Notes under the pieces: model-generated | Told to the model about the DNA's origin: nothing | Databases searched by the model: none | The model's input: the letters and a program-made list of their open reading frames with translations, nothing else | Position numbers and translations under genes: made by a program | In this document: positions 15,562-24,591 of the stretch, piece after piece | How the letters are laid out: every line of letters starts with the position of its first letter | Numbering within the stretch: position 1 is the first letter of the stretch | DNA from: Alphaproteobacteria bacterium UBA828 | GTDB lineage: Bacteria > Pseudomonadota > Alphaproteobacteria > UBA828 | DNA length: 56,638 bases | NCBI GenBank assembly: GCA_002296185.1 | Contig: DBHM01000012.1 | Location: 35,718 to 92,355 of the forward strand | Reading direction: 5' to 3'

Positions 15562-16437
15562 ATGAGATTTTCTAATTTATATCGAAAACGAACAACTTTA
15601 GTAATAGTTGCCGTTGTTGCAGGTGCTATTTTTGCTAGCCTCACAGATGAAAATATGATTCCTGCCCCCTTCCCTCCCTTAATCTTAATTCCGGCAGGTG
15701 ATTTCCTATCAGGGACTGAAATGAAAACTGAATATAATATCAGCACTTCAGGCTTATCAGAAAAATCTCCCTTCCTTTACACGCATAAAGATTCTCCATT
15801 AAAAAAAGTTTTTTTGAATGATTATCTCATAATGTCTACTCCAGTCACCTTAGATCAATATGCAGCTTTTATAAGAGATACGGGATACAGAGCACCAAAA
15901 ATTGATAAAATAGAGTGGGAAAACTATCATTCTAAATATTCATTTAGTATATCTGATAGGTATATTTGGATAGACCAAGAACCCCCAAAAGATAGAGGTA
16001 ATCACCCTGTCGTTTTAGTATCCCAATCTGATGCCAAAGAATATTCAAAATGGCTCTCAAAAAGAACTGGTAGGAATTTTCGCCTGCCTACAGCTCATGA
16101 GTGGGAAAAAGCTGCCCGAGGAATAGATGGGAGAAATTATCCTTGGGGTATGAAATTTAATCCTAATCTACTAAATAGCGCAGATATAGGGCCCTTTGAT
16201 ACTACTCCGGTGGGAAAATTTCCAACTGGAGCAAGCCCCTTTGGTATACTTGATGCAGCAGGACAAGTTTATGAATGGACAATTACAATGTCAGAAATAA
16301 GTAATTATTTTGTTAAAGGTGGTTCATGGAGTAGCATAGGATGTAGCAGTTGCAAACCGGGTGCAAATAACTCTGTACAGCAAGAAATGAGGCACATTGA
16401 GATTGGATTCAGACTAGTAGATGTTGGATATAGGTAA
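15562..16437 (+). CDS. Membrane-anchored SUMF/FGE-like protein with a non-canonical Cys pair
   Basis: This 291-residue protein starts with a signal or anchor helix (TLVIVAVVAGAIFASL) and then has a formylglycine-generating-enzyme-like (SUMF1/EgtB/PvdO) fold. Visible motifs are LILIPAGDFLSGTEM, HPVVLVSQSDAKEYSKWLS, RLPTAHEWEKAARG and GRNYPWG, then VYEWT, GGSW and IGFRLV. Genuine FGE carries two copper-binding cysteines four residues apart in a SYxCHxSYC-type loop. Here the loop is GGSWSSIGCSSC with C261 and C264 only two apart, so sulfatase activation is doubtful. No sulfatase is in the window. An extracytoplasmic hydroxylase, PvdO-like or nitrous-oxide-type maturation role is possible. Confidence 0.8.
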   Translation: MRFSNLYRKRTTLVIVAVVAGAIFASLTDENMIPAPFPPLILIPAGDFLSGTEMKTEYNISTSGLSEKSPFLYTHKDSPLKKVFLNDYLIMSTPVTLDQYAAFIRDTGYRAPKIDKIEWENYHSKYSFSISDRYIWIDQEPPKDRGNHPVVLVSQSDAKEYSKWLSKRTGRNFRLPTAHEWEKAARGIDGRNYPWGMKFNPNLLNSADIGPFDTTPVGKFPTGASPFGILDAAGQVYEWTITMSEISNYFVKGGSWSSIGCSSCKPGANNSVQQEMRHIEIGFRLVDVGYR

Positions 16438-16470
16438 TTCTTTTAAAAAGATTAGTATTTAAGGAAAAAA

Positions 16471-18081
16471 ATGACTGAAAAAAAACTAAAATTTTGGGGA
16501 TGGGGATATGATGACCAAACACTTACGGAAGTGGAGGCCAAGGGTATCGCGGCACATATTTCTAAATCTACTGGCATAGACTCTAACGATTATATTGCCC
16601 CTCCCCAAATTCATGAGATATGTCTGCCAAAAGCAAAGATTTCTATTCCAAACGAACTTAAGAATTTAGTGAGCCAAAATGATTATGATAGGGCGGCACA
16701 TACCTATGGAAAATCATATCCCGATTACATTCGCGCGTTTAATCGAAACTTTGAATCTTGCCCTGACGCTGTTGCATTCCCCACCAGTGCCGAGGATATA
16801 ATTAAAATATTAGAATGGAGTGATAAAGAAAATACAGCAGTAATCCCCTACGGATGCGGTTCCTCAGTTGTTGGAGGAGTTGAACCACGAATTGGAAATA
16901 ATTTTTCAGGCGTTATAACCATAGATATGCGAAGAATGAATCGCGTAATAGAAGTTGATAAGATAAGTAAGGCCGCAAGAATACAAGCGGGCGCCCTTGG
17001 ACCCCAACTTGAAGATGGTCTTCGCCCATCAGGGCTTACACTTAGGCATTTTCCTCAAAGTTTTGAGTTTTCGACATTGGGTGGCTGGATTGCCACTCGA
17101 TCTGGGGGGCATTTTGCAACCCTGTATACGCATATAGATGAATTAGTTGAGTCACTTAGTACAGTCACGCCTGCTGGAACAATTGTAAGTCGTCGACTTC
17201 CTGGGTCTGGAGCTGGTCCAAGCCCTGATCGCTTGATGATTGGTTCTGAAGGAGCACTAGGTTTAATCACCGAAGCATGGGTGAGAGTTCATGAACGACC
17301 AAAATATAGACAATCATCAGTGATCAGATTTAAAGAGATGCAAGCAGCAGGAGATGCGCTGCGTACACTTCTACAAACTGGAATCTGGCCAACTAATGCA
17401 AGATTCGTTGATTCAGAAGAAAGCCGTTTATCTGGTGTTAATGATGGATCTTACCATATGGTATTACTTGGATTTGAAAGCGCGAGCCAACCAACAGATT
17501 CGCTCATGAAACTTGCACAAGAATGTATGGCAGATCATGGCGGGCAGTTTAATGCAGCAGCAGAACGTGACAAAACAGCTGACTCATGGAGAGAAGCATT
17601 TATTAAAGCTCCATTCAGAAGAGAAGGCCTAATAGCAAATGGAATTATGCACGATACTTTTGAAACAAGTATAACCTGGGACCGCCTAGCTATATTTCAC
17701 AAAGAAATTAAATTAGCTACAGAGAATGCTATTCTGAAAGCTACGGGAAAACCTGGGCATGTAACTTGTAGATTTACTCACGCTTACCCAGATGGAACAT
17801 CTCCATATTTTACATTCCATGCTCAAACTAAACCTGGCCATGAACTAGATCAATGGAGGGCCATTAAAACTGCCGCCAGTGATGCTTTGATCAAAGCTGG
17901 CGGGACTATTACTCATCACCATGCAGTTGGGAGAGACCATATGACTTGGTACGAAAAGCAACGTCCTAGACTCTTTGGAGAGGCTCTTGCAGCGGCAAAA
18001 ACAAAATTAGACCCTGCAGGGAGATTGAATCCAGGAGTCTTAGTTCCTTTAGAGAATGGTAGAGAAATTTCACTCCCATGA
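16471..18081 (+). CDS. FAD-binding oxidase, alkyldihydroxyacetonephosphate synthase-like
   Basis: This 536-residue member of the VAO/PCMH flavoprotein family has the FAD segment PYGCGSSVVGGVEP, the AGPS-like FEFSTLGGWIATRSGGH and MIGSEGALGLITEAWV, and a C-terminal THHHAVGRDH with three histidines (482-484), ending in LDPAGRLNPGVL. The HHH-x-VG element and STLGGW motif are those of alkylglycerone-phosphate synthase, which makes the ether bond of ether lipids. Many bacterial homologues are uncharacterised, so ether-lipid synthesis is inference. AAGGA precedes the start. Its stop overlaps pdxA by 4 bases. Confidence 0.85.
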   Translation: MTEKKLKFWGWGYDDQTLTEVEAKGIAAHISKSTGIDSNDYIAPPQIHEICLPKAKISIPNELKNLVSQNDYDRAAHTYGKSYPDYIRAFNRNFESCPDAVAFPTSAEDIIKILEWSDKENTAVIPYGCGSSVVGGVEPRIGNNFSGVITIDMRRMNRVIEVDKISKAARIQAGALGPQLEDGLRPSGLTLRHFPQSFEFSTLGGWIATRSGGHFATLYTHIDELVESLSTVTPAGTIVSRRLPGSGAGPSPDRLMIGSEGALGLITEAWVRVHERPKYRQSSVIRFKEMQAAGDALRTLLQTGIWPTNARFVDSEESRLSGVNDGSYHMVLLGFESASQPTDSLMKLAQECMADHGGQFNAAAERDKTADSWREAFIKAPFRREGLIANGIMHDTFETSITWDRLAIFHKEIKLATENAILKATGKPGHVTCRFTHAYPDGTSPYFTFHAQTKPGHELDQWRAIKTAASDALIKAGGTITHHHAVGRDHMTWYEKQRPRLFGEALAAAKTKLDPAGRLNPGVLVPLENGREISLP

Positions 18082-19109
18082 TAGATAATGACCTAATAGC
18101 GCTTACTATGGGAGAACCAGCAGGTATTAGCGGAGAACTAACTCTCAAAGCATGGCTATCCGACTCAGATAAGCCAACTTTTTTTGCTATAGATGATCCC
18201 GATAGAATGCTAGCATTATCTCAGTCTCTTAATATAAATGTACCAATTGAGGAAATCTCTGACCCCAAAGATGCCTCACAAGTTTTTCTTAAAGCGCTCC
18301 CTGTATTAAGAGAAAAAGTTCCACATAAGGTTTCATCAGGGCAACCAAATTATTCCAATACACCAGCTATATTATCTAGTATTGAAAGAGCAGTAGATTT
18401 CGCAAAAAATAATAGGGTAACGGGTATGGTTACTAACCCAGTTAATAAAACGGCCTTATATGCTGCTGGATTCAAATATCCAGGTCAAACCGAATTTCTC
18501 TCAGCACTCTCAGGACAACCACCCTCAGAAACAGTGATGATGTTAGCCTCTAAAACACTACGTATTTCTTTAGTGACTGTGCATATAGCAATATCTGAAA
18601 TTGCTAATAATCTAACTATAGATGCTATAACAGCAGTTGGAAGAATAACATATGCAGCTTTACAAAAAGATTTTAATATACTTATGCCAAAAATAACAGT
18701 TGCAGCACTGAACCCCCATGCTGGAGAAAACAAATCAATTGGGAAAGAGGAAGCAAATATAATTCAACCTGCAGTAGAGATTCTACAAAGGGAGGGTATA
18801 AATATAGACGGGCCGCATCCAGCAGATACGTTATTTCATAATAGCGCACGACAAAAATATGATGCAGTAATATGTATGTACCATGATCAAGGACTTATAC
18901 CTTTAAAAACTATAGATTTCGCAAATGGAGTAAATATCACTCTAGGACTTCCTTTTGTACGGACATCGCCTGACCATGGAACCGCATTTGATATAGCAGG
19001 AAAAGGCTATGCTGATGAATCTAGTCTACTTTCTGCTATGCGATTAGCATCTGAAATGGGAAATAACAGGAAAAAGAATTTTTCTAAAACTGTTACTAGT
19101 AATCAATGA
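18078..19109 (+). CDS. pdxA: 4-hydroxythreonine-4-phosphate dehydrogenase
   Basis: This 343-residue protein has LTMGEPAGI, TNPVNKTAL, the metal-ligand stretches LNPHAGE and YHDQGLIPLK, and FVRTSPDHGTAFDIAG, all diagnostic of PdxA. PdxA oxidises 4-hydroxythreonine-4-phosphate in pyridoxal phosphate synthesis. The ATG overlaps the stop of the AGPS-like gene, and its own stop overlaps the cysQ start, so these genes form one tightly coupled transcript. PdxA2-like paralogues act in other pathways, but length and motifs fit the biosynthetic enzyme. Confidence 0.92.
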   Translation: MIDNDLIALTMGEPAGISGELTLKAWLSDSDKPTFFAIDDPDRMLALSQSLNINVPIEEISDPKDASQVFLKALPVLREKVPHKVSSGQPNYSNTPAILSSIERAVDFAKNNRVTGMVTNPVNKTALYAAGFKYPGQTEFLSALSGQPPSETVMMLASKTLRISLVTVHIAISEIANNLTIDAITAVGRITYAALQKDFNILMPKITVAALNPHAGENKSIGKEEANIIQPAVEILQREGINIDGPHPADTLFHNSARQKYDAVICMYHDQGLIPLKTIDFANGVNITLGLPFVRTSPDHGTAFDIAGKGYADESSLLSAMRLASEMGNNRKKNFSKTVTSNQ

Positions 19110-19891
19110 ACAGTGTAATGGAGTTTTCACCCTATTTAATTGAAGCCCGTCGACTTGCTTTCTTAGCGGGCTTAGAGATCATGAGATTCTATTCTAGAGA
19201 AAGAATTGCTTTCAAAGAAAAAATTGATAAATCTCCCATCACTCAAGCAGATGAAGCAGCAGATCAAATTATAGTTTCAGGATTAAAGTCATCCTTTCCC
19301 AATATTGATGTAGTGTCCGAAGAGGACTCAGATAGACATACTGCTAAATCCATAGATTATAATGAGAATATATTTTGGCTTGTAGATCCACTTGACGGTA
19401 CAAAAGAGTTTATAGAAAAGAATGGTGATTTTACTGTAAACATTGGCCTCATTAAAAATAATTCTCCAATTGCAGGGGTCATATACCTCCCTGCAAGGGG
19501 TGAATGCTATGTTGGTGAGTCAAACATTGGAGCTGCTTCTTGGCCAAGGAATGGAAAAATTGAGAAAATACATGCCAGGAAATTCCCTAAAACAGGCCCA
19601 ACTATTGCTGTGAGCAGATCACATCTTGATGCAAATACAAAACAATGGATCAAAAAATACAAAAATAAAAATATAGTTCGGGCAGGAAGTGCTCTAAAAT
19701 TTACACTCCTAGCTTCTGGTAAAGCTGATATTTACCCTCGTTTTTCGAGAACTATGGAATGGGATACAGCAGCAGGACATGCAATTGTCGAGTCATCTGG
19801 CGGTTCTGTAAGACAACCGAATGGTCACCCCCTATTATACGGTAAACCTTCATTTATAAATAATGATTTTATAGCCTTTGGTATTAGATAA
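19106..19891 (+). CDS. cysQ: 3'(2'),5'-bisphosphate nucleotidase CysQ
   Basis: This 261-residue inositol-monophosphatase-fold enzyme has the lithium-sensitive phosphatase metal motifs VSEEDSD, WLVDPLDGTKEFI and WDTAAGHAIVE. The DGTKEF wording is that of CysQ, which removes the 3' phosphate from PAP made in sulfate assimilation. Two in-frame starts (19106, overlapping pdxA in ATGA; and 19118) are possible, and the overlap favours the first. It lies between pdxA and the YrdC-type gene in a coupled operon. Confidence 0.9.
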   Translation: MNSVMEFSPYLIEARRLAFLAGLEIMRFYSRERIAFKEKIDKSPITQADEAADQIIVSGLKSSFPNIDVVSEEDSDRHTAKSIDYNENIFWLVDPLDGTKEFIEKNGDFTVNIGLIKNNSPIAGVIYLPARGECYVGESNIGAASWPRNGKIEKIHARKFPKTGPTIAVSRSHLDANTKQWIKKYKNKNIVRAGSALKFTLLASGKADIYPRFSRTMEWDTAAGHAIVESSGGSVRQPNGHPLLYGKPSFINNDFIAFGIR

Positions 19892-19892
19892 A

Positions 19893-20528
19893 ATGAGTGA
19901 ATCGTGTATGAGCTTAATAGTTCCTGAAACTTCAAAAAATATTAATCATGCTGCAAGAATAATTCAAGCTGGAGGAATTATTGGCTATTTGACAGATACC
20001 CTTTACGGGATTGGCTGCGATGCAACCAATGATCAAGCTGTATCAAAAGTATACGATATAAAATATAGATCAGAAAAAAAACCTATACTTGTTCTAACTG
20101 ATAAATTAGAAAAGGCCCTAGATATTGGTATTTTCAATGAATTAGCAATAACCATTGCAGAGGCCTTTTGGCCAGGCCCTCTAACCCTCGTTCTTCCAAG
20201 GGCTGAAAGGTGCCCATTAGTAGAGGGTATTAATATGATAGATGACACAGTCTCTATACGTATTCCTAGTAGGATAAATACGCTTAAACTGATTCATGCA
20301 GCTGGATCTCCACTAACTGCACCTAGCGCAAATTTAACTGGTGATACTCCTGCTAATAGTTCAGAAGATGTTGTTAAAACCTTTGGAAAAAATTTAGAAC
20401 TAGTACTCGATGGAGGGCAAGAAACAAACTCTATTCCTTCGACTATTGTTGATGTGACAACACCAACACTAAAAATTATTCGGAAGGGAGCAATTAATCA
20501 TCAAGATATAGAAAAGTTAAAGAACTAA
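19893..20528 (+). CDS. L-threonylcarbamoyladenylate synthase, YrdC/TsaC type
   Basis: The YrdC-domain protein has YLTDTLYGIGCD, the KKP(I/L)LVL loop, WPGPLTLVLPR, and APSANLTGDTPA followed by PSTIVDV. It makes threonylcarbamoyl-AMP for the t6A37 tRNA modification. The start is taken as ATG 19893, one base after the cysQ stop; an in-frame TTG at 19878 and an ATG at 19908 are alternatives. At about 211 residues it is the short form without the Sua5 C-terminal domain. It closes the 16471-20528 operon and is convergent with ureD. Confidence 0.9.
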   Translation: MSESCMSLIVPETSKNINHAARIIQAGGIIGYLTDTLYGIGCDATNDQAVSKVYDIKYRSEKKPILVLTDKLEKALDIGIFNELAITIAEAFWPGPLTLVLPRAERCPLVEGINMIDDTVSIRIPSRINTLKLIHAAGSPLTAPSANLTGDTPANSSEDVVKTFGKNLELVLDGGQETNSIPSTIVDVTTPTLKIIRKGAINHQDIEKLKN

Positions 20529-20554
20529 AATTCAAAAACACTAAAAGACTGGTC

Positions 20555-21445
20555 CTACTTTGTCCATTTGAGACCATCTCGCTTACCAGTTATTGCATAA
20601 CGAGCTGCTCTCCACTGATATTTTAACGCCAACCTCATTGCATCACCATCGCACCCCAAAAAACGACCTATAACTCCCAAATTATTTGGCAGCAATGATA
20701 TTCCTCCGACTATATGACTGGTCTCATCAAGAGCCTGCAAACAATAATCCTTAATTTTTTCAATATCCCTGCTAGGAGCAACCGCGTAAATAGATCCCTG
20801 GACTTTATATTTTGACCATGTAGAAACTCCAACAACGGACTCCTTTCCACTCCACTGGCATTCCCTGACTGAAGGGGCTAGATCATCTGTTTTACGTATA
20901 CTGATAGTCTGCTTGAAGGAATTAAATCTTGGCTCAGAAAATCCTTGGTAAGTTAAATTCTTATCTGGCTCATGCCACAGAGCAGAATCAGTAATTATAG
21001 CACTAGAATCCTTATCAACTAAAATATCTAAATCAGTATCAAGTCTACTCTCCGGAAATAAAATCATAGCATCATTGATAAGCTCTGCATGGGCACCTGA
21101 GTCTACAAGAACAGATATATTAAACTTTGCATTGCCATACTCTTCCATAGAGTGAACTTTTGTGGAGGACTGTGTGGTCACATGCGCACAAGAATTCTTA
21201 TTAAACTTTAATGATAACGATAACCGATCATCCCGGTAAAGCCCCCCAGATGTAGATTGCATAATTAGAGTAGCAAGCTCAGGCCACTCTGAATCTAAAT
21301 GAACTGGTCTTGTTATATGAAATGGATATTGGAAAAATTGTTTTGTTAGTCTGGTGTTACCTTGACGAGAATTCTGGAAAGTAAAATGAGCCCTTTGCCA
21401 ACCATCGGGCCCACGAAGAAATGCAGCTGGTGAAGATACGCTCAC
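20555..21445 (-). CDS. ureD: Urease accessory protein UreD
   Basis: This 296-residue protein has GGLYRDDRLSLSLKF and AHVTTQSSTKVHSM, which match the conserved GGD/TTQ.a.KvY core of UreD/UreH. UreD binds apo-urease and with UreF and UreG delivers nickel. The start overlaps the ureG stop by 4 bases. It is the last gene of the ureE-F-AB-C-G-D operon rather than the first, as in many proteobacteria. The region is otherwise less conserved, which is normal for UreD. Confidence 0.88.
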   Translation of the reverse strand: MSVSSPAAFLRGPDGWQRAHFTFQNSRQGNTRLTKQFFQYPFHITRPVHLDSEWPELATLIMQSTSGGLYRDDRLSLSLKFNKNSCAHVTTQSSTKVHSMEEYGNAKFNISVLVDSGAHAELINDAMILFPESRLDTDLDILVDKDSSAIITDSALWHEPDKNLTYQGFSEPRFNSFKQTISIRKTDDLAPSVRECQWSGKESVVGVSTWSKYKVQGSIYAVAPSRDIEKIKDYCLQALDETSHIVGGISLLPNNLGVIGRFLGCDGDAMRLALKYQWRAARYAITGKRDGLKWTK

Positions 21446-22083
21446 ATATCCTCCAGCAAAACGCAGCGCCTTATATGCGCAAGAACGTCCTCAATACCCT
21501 CACCATTGCGACAATTAGTAAAAATTACAGGATTACCACCGCGAACTTCTTCAGCCTCTTTCTTTAAACCACAAATATCCACACCAACATGCGGCGAAAT
21601 ATCTATTTTATTAACTATGAGGAGGTCACATTGCAATAATCCCGGGCCACGCTTACGGGGAATATCAGCACCAGCGCCTACATCTATGACAAACATCCAC
21701 CAATCTACTAAATCAAGAGAGAAAGTTGAAGCAAGGTTGTCTCCTCCCGATTCTAAAAGCACCAAATCTAAAGAAGAAAAAGTTCGTTCAAGATACTCTA
21801 TTGCCTCAATATTTAGTGTTGGGTCTTCGCGTATTACTGTATGGGGACACGCCCCACACTCCACTCCTAAAACTCTATCAGGTGAAATCAAGCCTCCAGC
21901 CTTAAGGCGCTCGGCATCCTCCCTAGTGACTAGGTCATTAGTAACAATACCTAACTCAACTCCACTAGATAAAAGCCGGGGAACAATAGCCTCTATGAGA
22001 GCAGTTTTTCCAGAACCAACAGGTCCGCCTATTCCAATCCGAGCAGGACCTGGCCTATGATAATGAGATAAATTCATGTCCAC
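21442..22083 (-). CDS. ureG: Urease accessory GTPase UreG
   Basis: This 213-residue SIMIBI-class GTPase has the P-loop GIGGPVGSGKTAL, the nickel/zinc-binding CPH within VECGACPHTVIREDPTLN, the ESGGDNLASTF motif and the base-specificity VNKIDI. It hydrolyses GTP to drive nickel insertion into UreC. It lies 38 bases after ureC and overlaps ureD. All functional residues I checked are present. Confidence 0.95.
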   Translation of the reverse strand: MDMNLSHYHRPGPARIGIGGPVGSGKTALIEAIVPRLLSSGVELGIVTNDLVTREDAERLKAGGLISPDRVLGVECGACPHTVIREDPTLNIEAIEYLERTFSSLDLVLLESGGDNLASTFSLDLVDWWMFVIDVGAGADIPRKRGPGLLQCDLLIVNKIDISPHVGVDICGLKKEAEEVRGGNPVIFTNCRNGEGIEDVLAHIRRCVLLEDM

Positions 22084-22121
22084 AGCAAATGCTGTATATA
22101 ATTACAACTATTAAACATAAT

Positions 22122-23834
22122 CTATCTCAACATATATTTTTGTGAAAGTGGTAAGTCCGAAGCAGGCTCACAGGTTGCTAATTCGCCATCAACAAATACT
22201 TCAAACGTCTCTGGATTTACCTTAACTTCTGGGCATGCATCGTTATGAAGCATATCACTTTTTCTCAGTCCGCGTGTCCCCTTAACCGCCTCAACCATTT
22301 TTTGAAGGCCAAGTTTACCTTTTATATCGGCATCTACTGCAGCTTGTGACACAAAGGACATTGATAAGCCCTGCTTTGCTTTACCGTATGCTCCCCACTG
22401 GGGACGCATAGCAATAGGCTCACAAGTCATTAGAGAGGCTGCAGAATCTCCCATAGCAGACCATACTATAAAACCACCTTTTACAACTAATTCGGGTTTG
22501 ATACCAAAAAACTCTGGTCTCCAGAGGACTATATCAGCAAGCTTACCCTTTTCTAAACTACCAATCCATTTATCTATACCAAATGTTCTTGCTGCATTTA
22601 TAGTATATTTAGCTATATATCTCTTAATCCTCTCATTATCCCCCCTAATAGAAGACTCCGTGCTAAGACGTCCTCTTTGGCCCCTCATTTTTGAAGCAAG
22701 TTGCCACGTACGACAGATAACTTCATTTATTCTTCCCATACCCTGACTGTCCGAACCCAGCATTGAAATTGCGCCTATGTCATGTAACACATCTTCAGCT
22801 GCTATTGTCTCGGCTCTAATACGACTTTCTGCAAAAGCTACATCTTCAGGAACAGCAGGATTAAGATGATGACAAACCATAATCATATCTAAATGTTCAT
22901 CAAATGTATTTCGGGTAAAGGGATTAGTAGGGTTTGTAGAGGAGGGTAAGCAATTTGATTCTCCGGTAATACTTATAATATCAGGAGCATGTCCACCACC
23001 TGCCCCCTCGGCATGATACATATGAATAGTACGACCATTGATAGCAGCTAAGGTATCTTCTACGAATCCACTTTCGTTTAGCGTATCAGTGTGTAACTGG
23101 ACTTGGAAATCCATATCGTCAGCAACACTTAAACAAGTATCAATCGCCGCGGGCATGGCCCCCCAGTCTTCATGTATCTTTAAACCACAAACACCACCCG
23201 CAACTTGATCAATGAGGGACTCTGGCTTAGACGAATTTCCCCTTCCTAAAAACCCAAAATTTATTGGCCACTCTTCAGAAGCCTCAAGCATGCGCTGAAC
23301 ATTCCAAGCACCACCACAATCAATGCCAACTGTTATTGGCCCTAGAGAACCCCCTATCATAGTTGTAAGACCAGAAGAGAGTGCGTGCTCGCAGAGCTGT
23401 GCACTATCAAAATGGACATGAGTATCTATGCCACCAGGTGTAGCAATAAGGCCTTCAGCATCTCTGACTGTGGTTGCTGCACCACAGAGCAGGTCTTCAT
23501 CAACTCCATCCATAATTGCCGGATTCCCAGCCTTACCAATACCGCTTATAGTGCCCTCTTTAATACCTATGTCCCCCTTAACCACACCTACTACCGGGTC
23601 AACAATTACAGCATTAGATATCAGCATATCAAGAGATCCACCGGCGCTATCTAAACCGGCGACCAATCCAATTCCATCACGCAAAGTTTTTCCACCGCCA
23701 TGCAAACTTTCGTCACCGTAAGTTGCATAATCAGTCTCCACCTCAGCTAGTAAAGAGGTGTCCCCAAGACGAATACAGTCTCCTGTTGTAGGACCATAAA
23801 GTGCTGCGTAATGAGCTCGAGTCATTTTAGCCAT
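22122..23834 (-). CDS. ureC: Urease alpha subunit
   Basis: The start is ATG 23834 (MAKMTRAHYAALYGPTTGD) because AAAGGAG lies about 9 bases upstream; a longer frame from 23864 overlaps ureAB. In the 570-residue product all nickel ligands and catalytic residues are recognisable: THVHF (H139, H141), the carbamylated lysine K219 in GLKIHEDWG with H221, LHTDTLNESG (H248), YHAEGAGGGHAPD (H274), CHHL (C321, H322) and SDSQGMGR (D362). It hydrolyses urea to ammonia and carbamate in the cytoplasm. It follows ureAB by 4 bases. Confidence 0.97.
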   Translation of the reverse strand: MAKMTRAHYAALYGPTTGDCIRLGDTSLLAEVETDYATYGDESLHGGGKTLRDGIGLVAGLDSAGGSLDMLISNAVIVDPVVGVVKGDIGIKEGTISGIGKAGNPAIMDGVDEDLLCGAATTVRDAEGLIATPGGIDTHVHFDSAQLCEHALSSGLTTMIGGSLGPITVGIDCGGAWNVQRMLEASEEWPINFGFLGRGNSSKPESLIDQVAGGVCGLKIHEDWGAMPAAIDTCLSVADDMDFQVQLHTDTLNESGFVEDTLAAINGRTIHMYHAEGAGGGHAPDIISITGESNCLPSSTNPTNPFTRNTFDEHLDMIMVCHHLNPAVPEDVAFAESRIRAETIAAEDVLHDIGAISMLGSDSQGMGRINEVICRTWQLASKMRGQRGRLSTESSIRGDNERIKRYIAKYTINAARTFGIDKWIGSLEKGKLADIVLWRPEFFGIKPELVVKGGFIVWSAMGDSAASLMTCEPIAMRPQWGAYGKAKQGLSMSFVSQAAVDADIKGKLGLQKMVEAVKGTRGLRKSDMLHNDACPEVKVNPETFEVFVDGELATCEPASDLPLSQKYMLR

Positions 23835-23838
23835 AATT

Positions 23839-24570
23839 TTATGCTCCTTTATATCCACGTTCACGGGCAGCTTTTAGAGCTTTCTTCTTAACCTCAGCCG
23901 CATTCATAGAACCGTTGGTTAAATTATTAAGGCCCCACATCTCACCTGAACCTCCAAAGGCTACCAACTCAACCTCCTTACTTTCTCCAGGTTCGAAACG
24001 GACAGCTGTTCCTGCAGGAATATCTAAATGCATGCCAAAGGATACACCTCTGTCAAAACTTAAAGCTTTATTCACTTCAAAGAAATGGTAATGACTACCA
24101 ATTTGAACCGGCCGGTCCCCAGTATTTGTTACTTTCACTGATGCCTTATTCCTTCCAGCATTAAGCTCTATATCACCGTCTGCGGGTAAAATTTCTCCGG
24201 GTTTAATAGAATCTCTGGAATCCGAAAGAGAATCGGAACTCCGGTCATTTTTACCGTCACCTTCGGAATCTCTTATTGGCTCATGAACAGTTACTAACTT
24301 TGTTCCATCAGGGAATGTACCTTCTACCTGTATCATGTGCATCATATCAGCTACTCCCTGCATTACATCTTTAGTAGATAATATTGTAGAGCCAAAAGAA
24401 ATTAGTTCAGCCACTGACTTACCATCCCTAGCACCTTCAAGTATTTCATCACTTATCAATGCTACAGATTCAGGATAATTTAAGGCTAAACCCCTAGCTC
24501 TTCTTTTCCTAGCAAGCTCAGCAGCCGTATAAATAACAAGTCGCTCCATCTCAGTAGGTGTGAGTAACAT
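23839..24570 (-). CDS. ureAB: Fused urease gamma-beta subunit
   Basis: This 243-residue protein joins UreA (residues 1-100; MLLTPTEMERL, ALNYPESVALI, VMQGVADMM, and the usual end KLVTVHEPI) to UreB (from about 123; IKPGEILPADGDIELN, GSHYHFFEVN, FDR, FGMHLDIPAGTAVRFEPGE). The two are linked by about 22 residues very rich in Asp and Ser. Separate ureA and ureB are the rule in alphaproteobacteria; fusion is best known from Helicobacter and some other groups. The HHF motif and all structural blocks are intact, so a functional trimer unit is expected. Confidence 0.95.
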   Translation of the reverse strand: MLLTPTEMERLVIYTAAELARKRRARGLALNYPESVALISDEILEGARDGKSVAELISFGSTILSTKDVMQGVADMMHMIQVEGTFPDGTKLVTVHEPIRDSEGDGKNDRSSDSLSDSRDSIKPGEILPADGDIELNAGRNKASVKVTNTGDRPVQIGSHYHFFEVNKALSFDRGVSFGMHLDIPAGTAVRFEPGESKEVELVAFGGSGEMWGLNNLTNGSMNAAEVKKKALKAARERGYKGA

Positions 24571-24591
24571 ATCCCTTTCTCCAATTATTTT

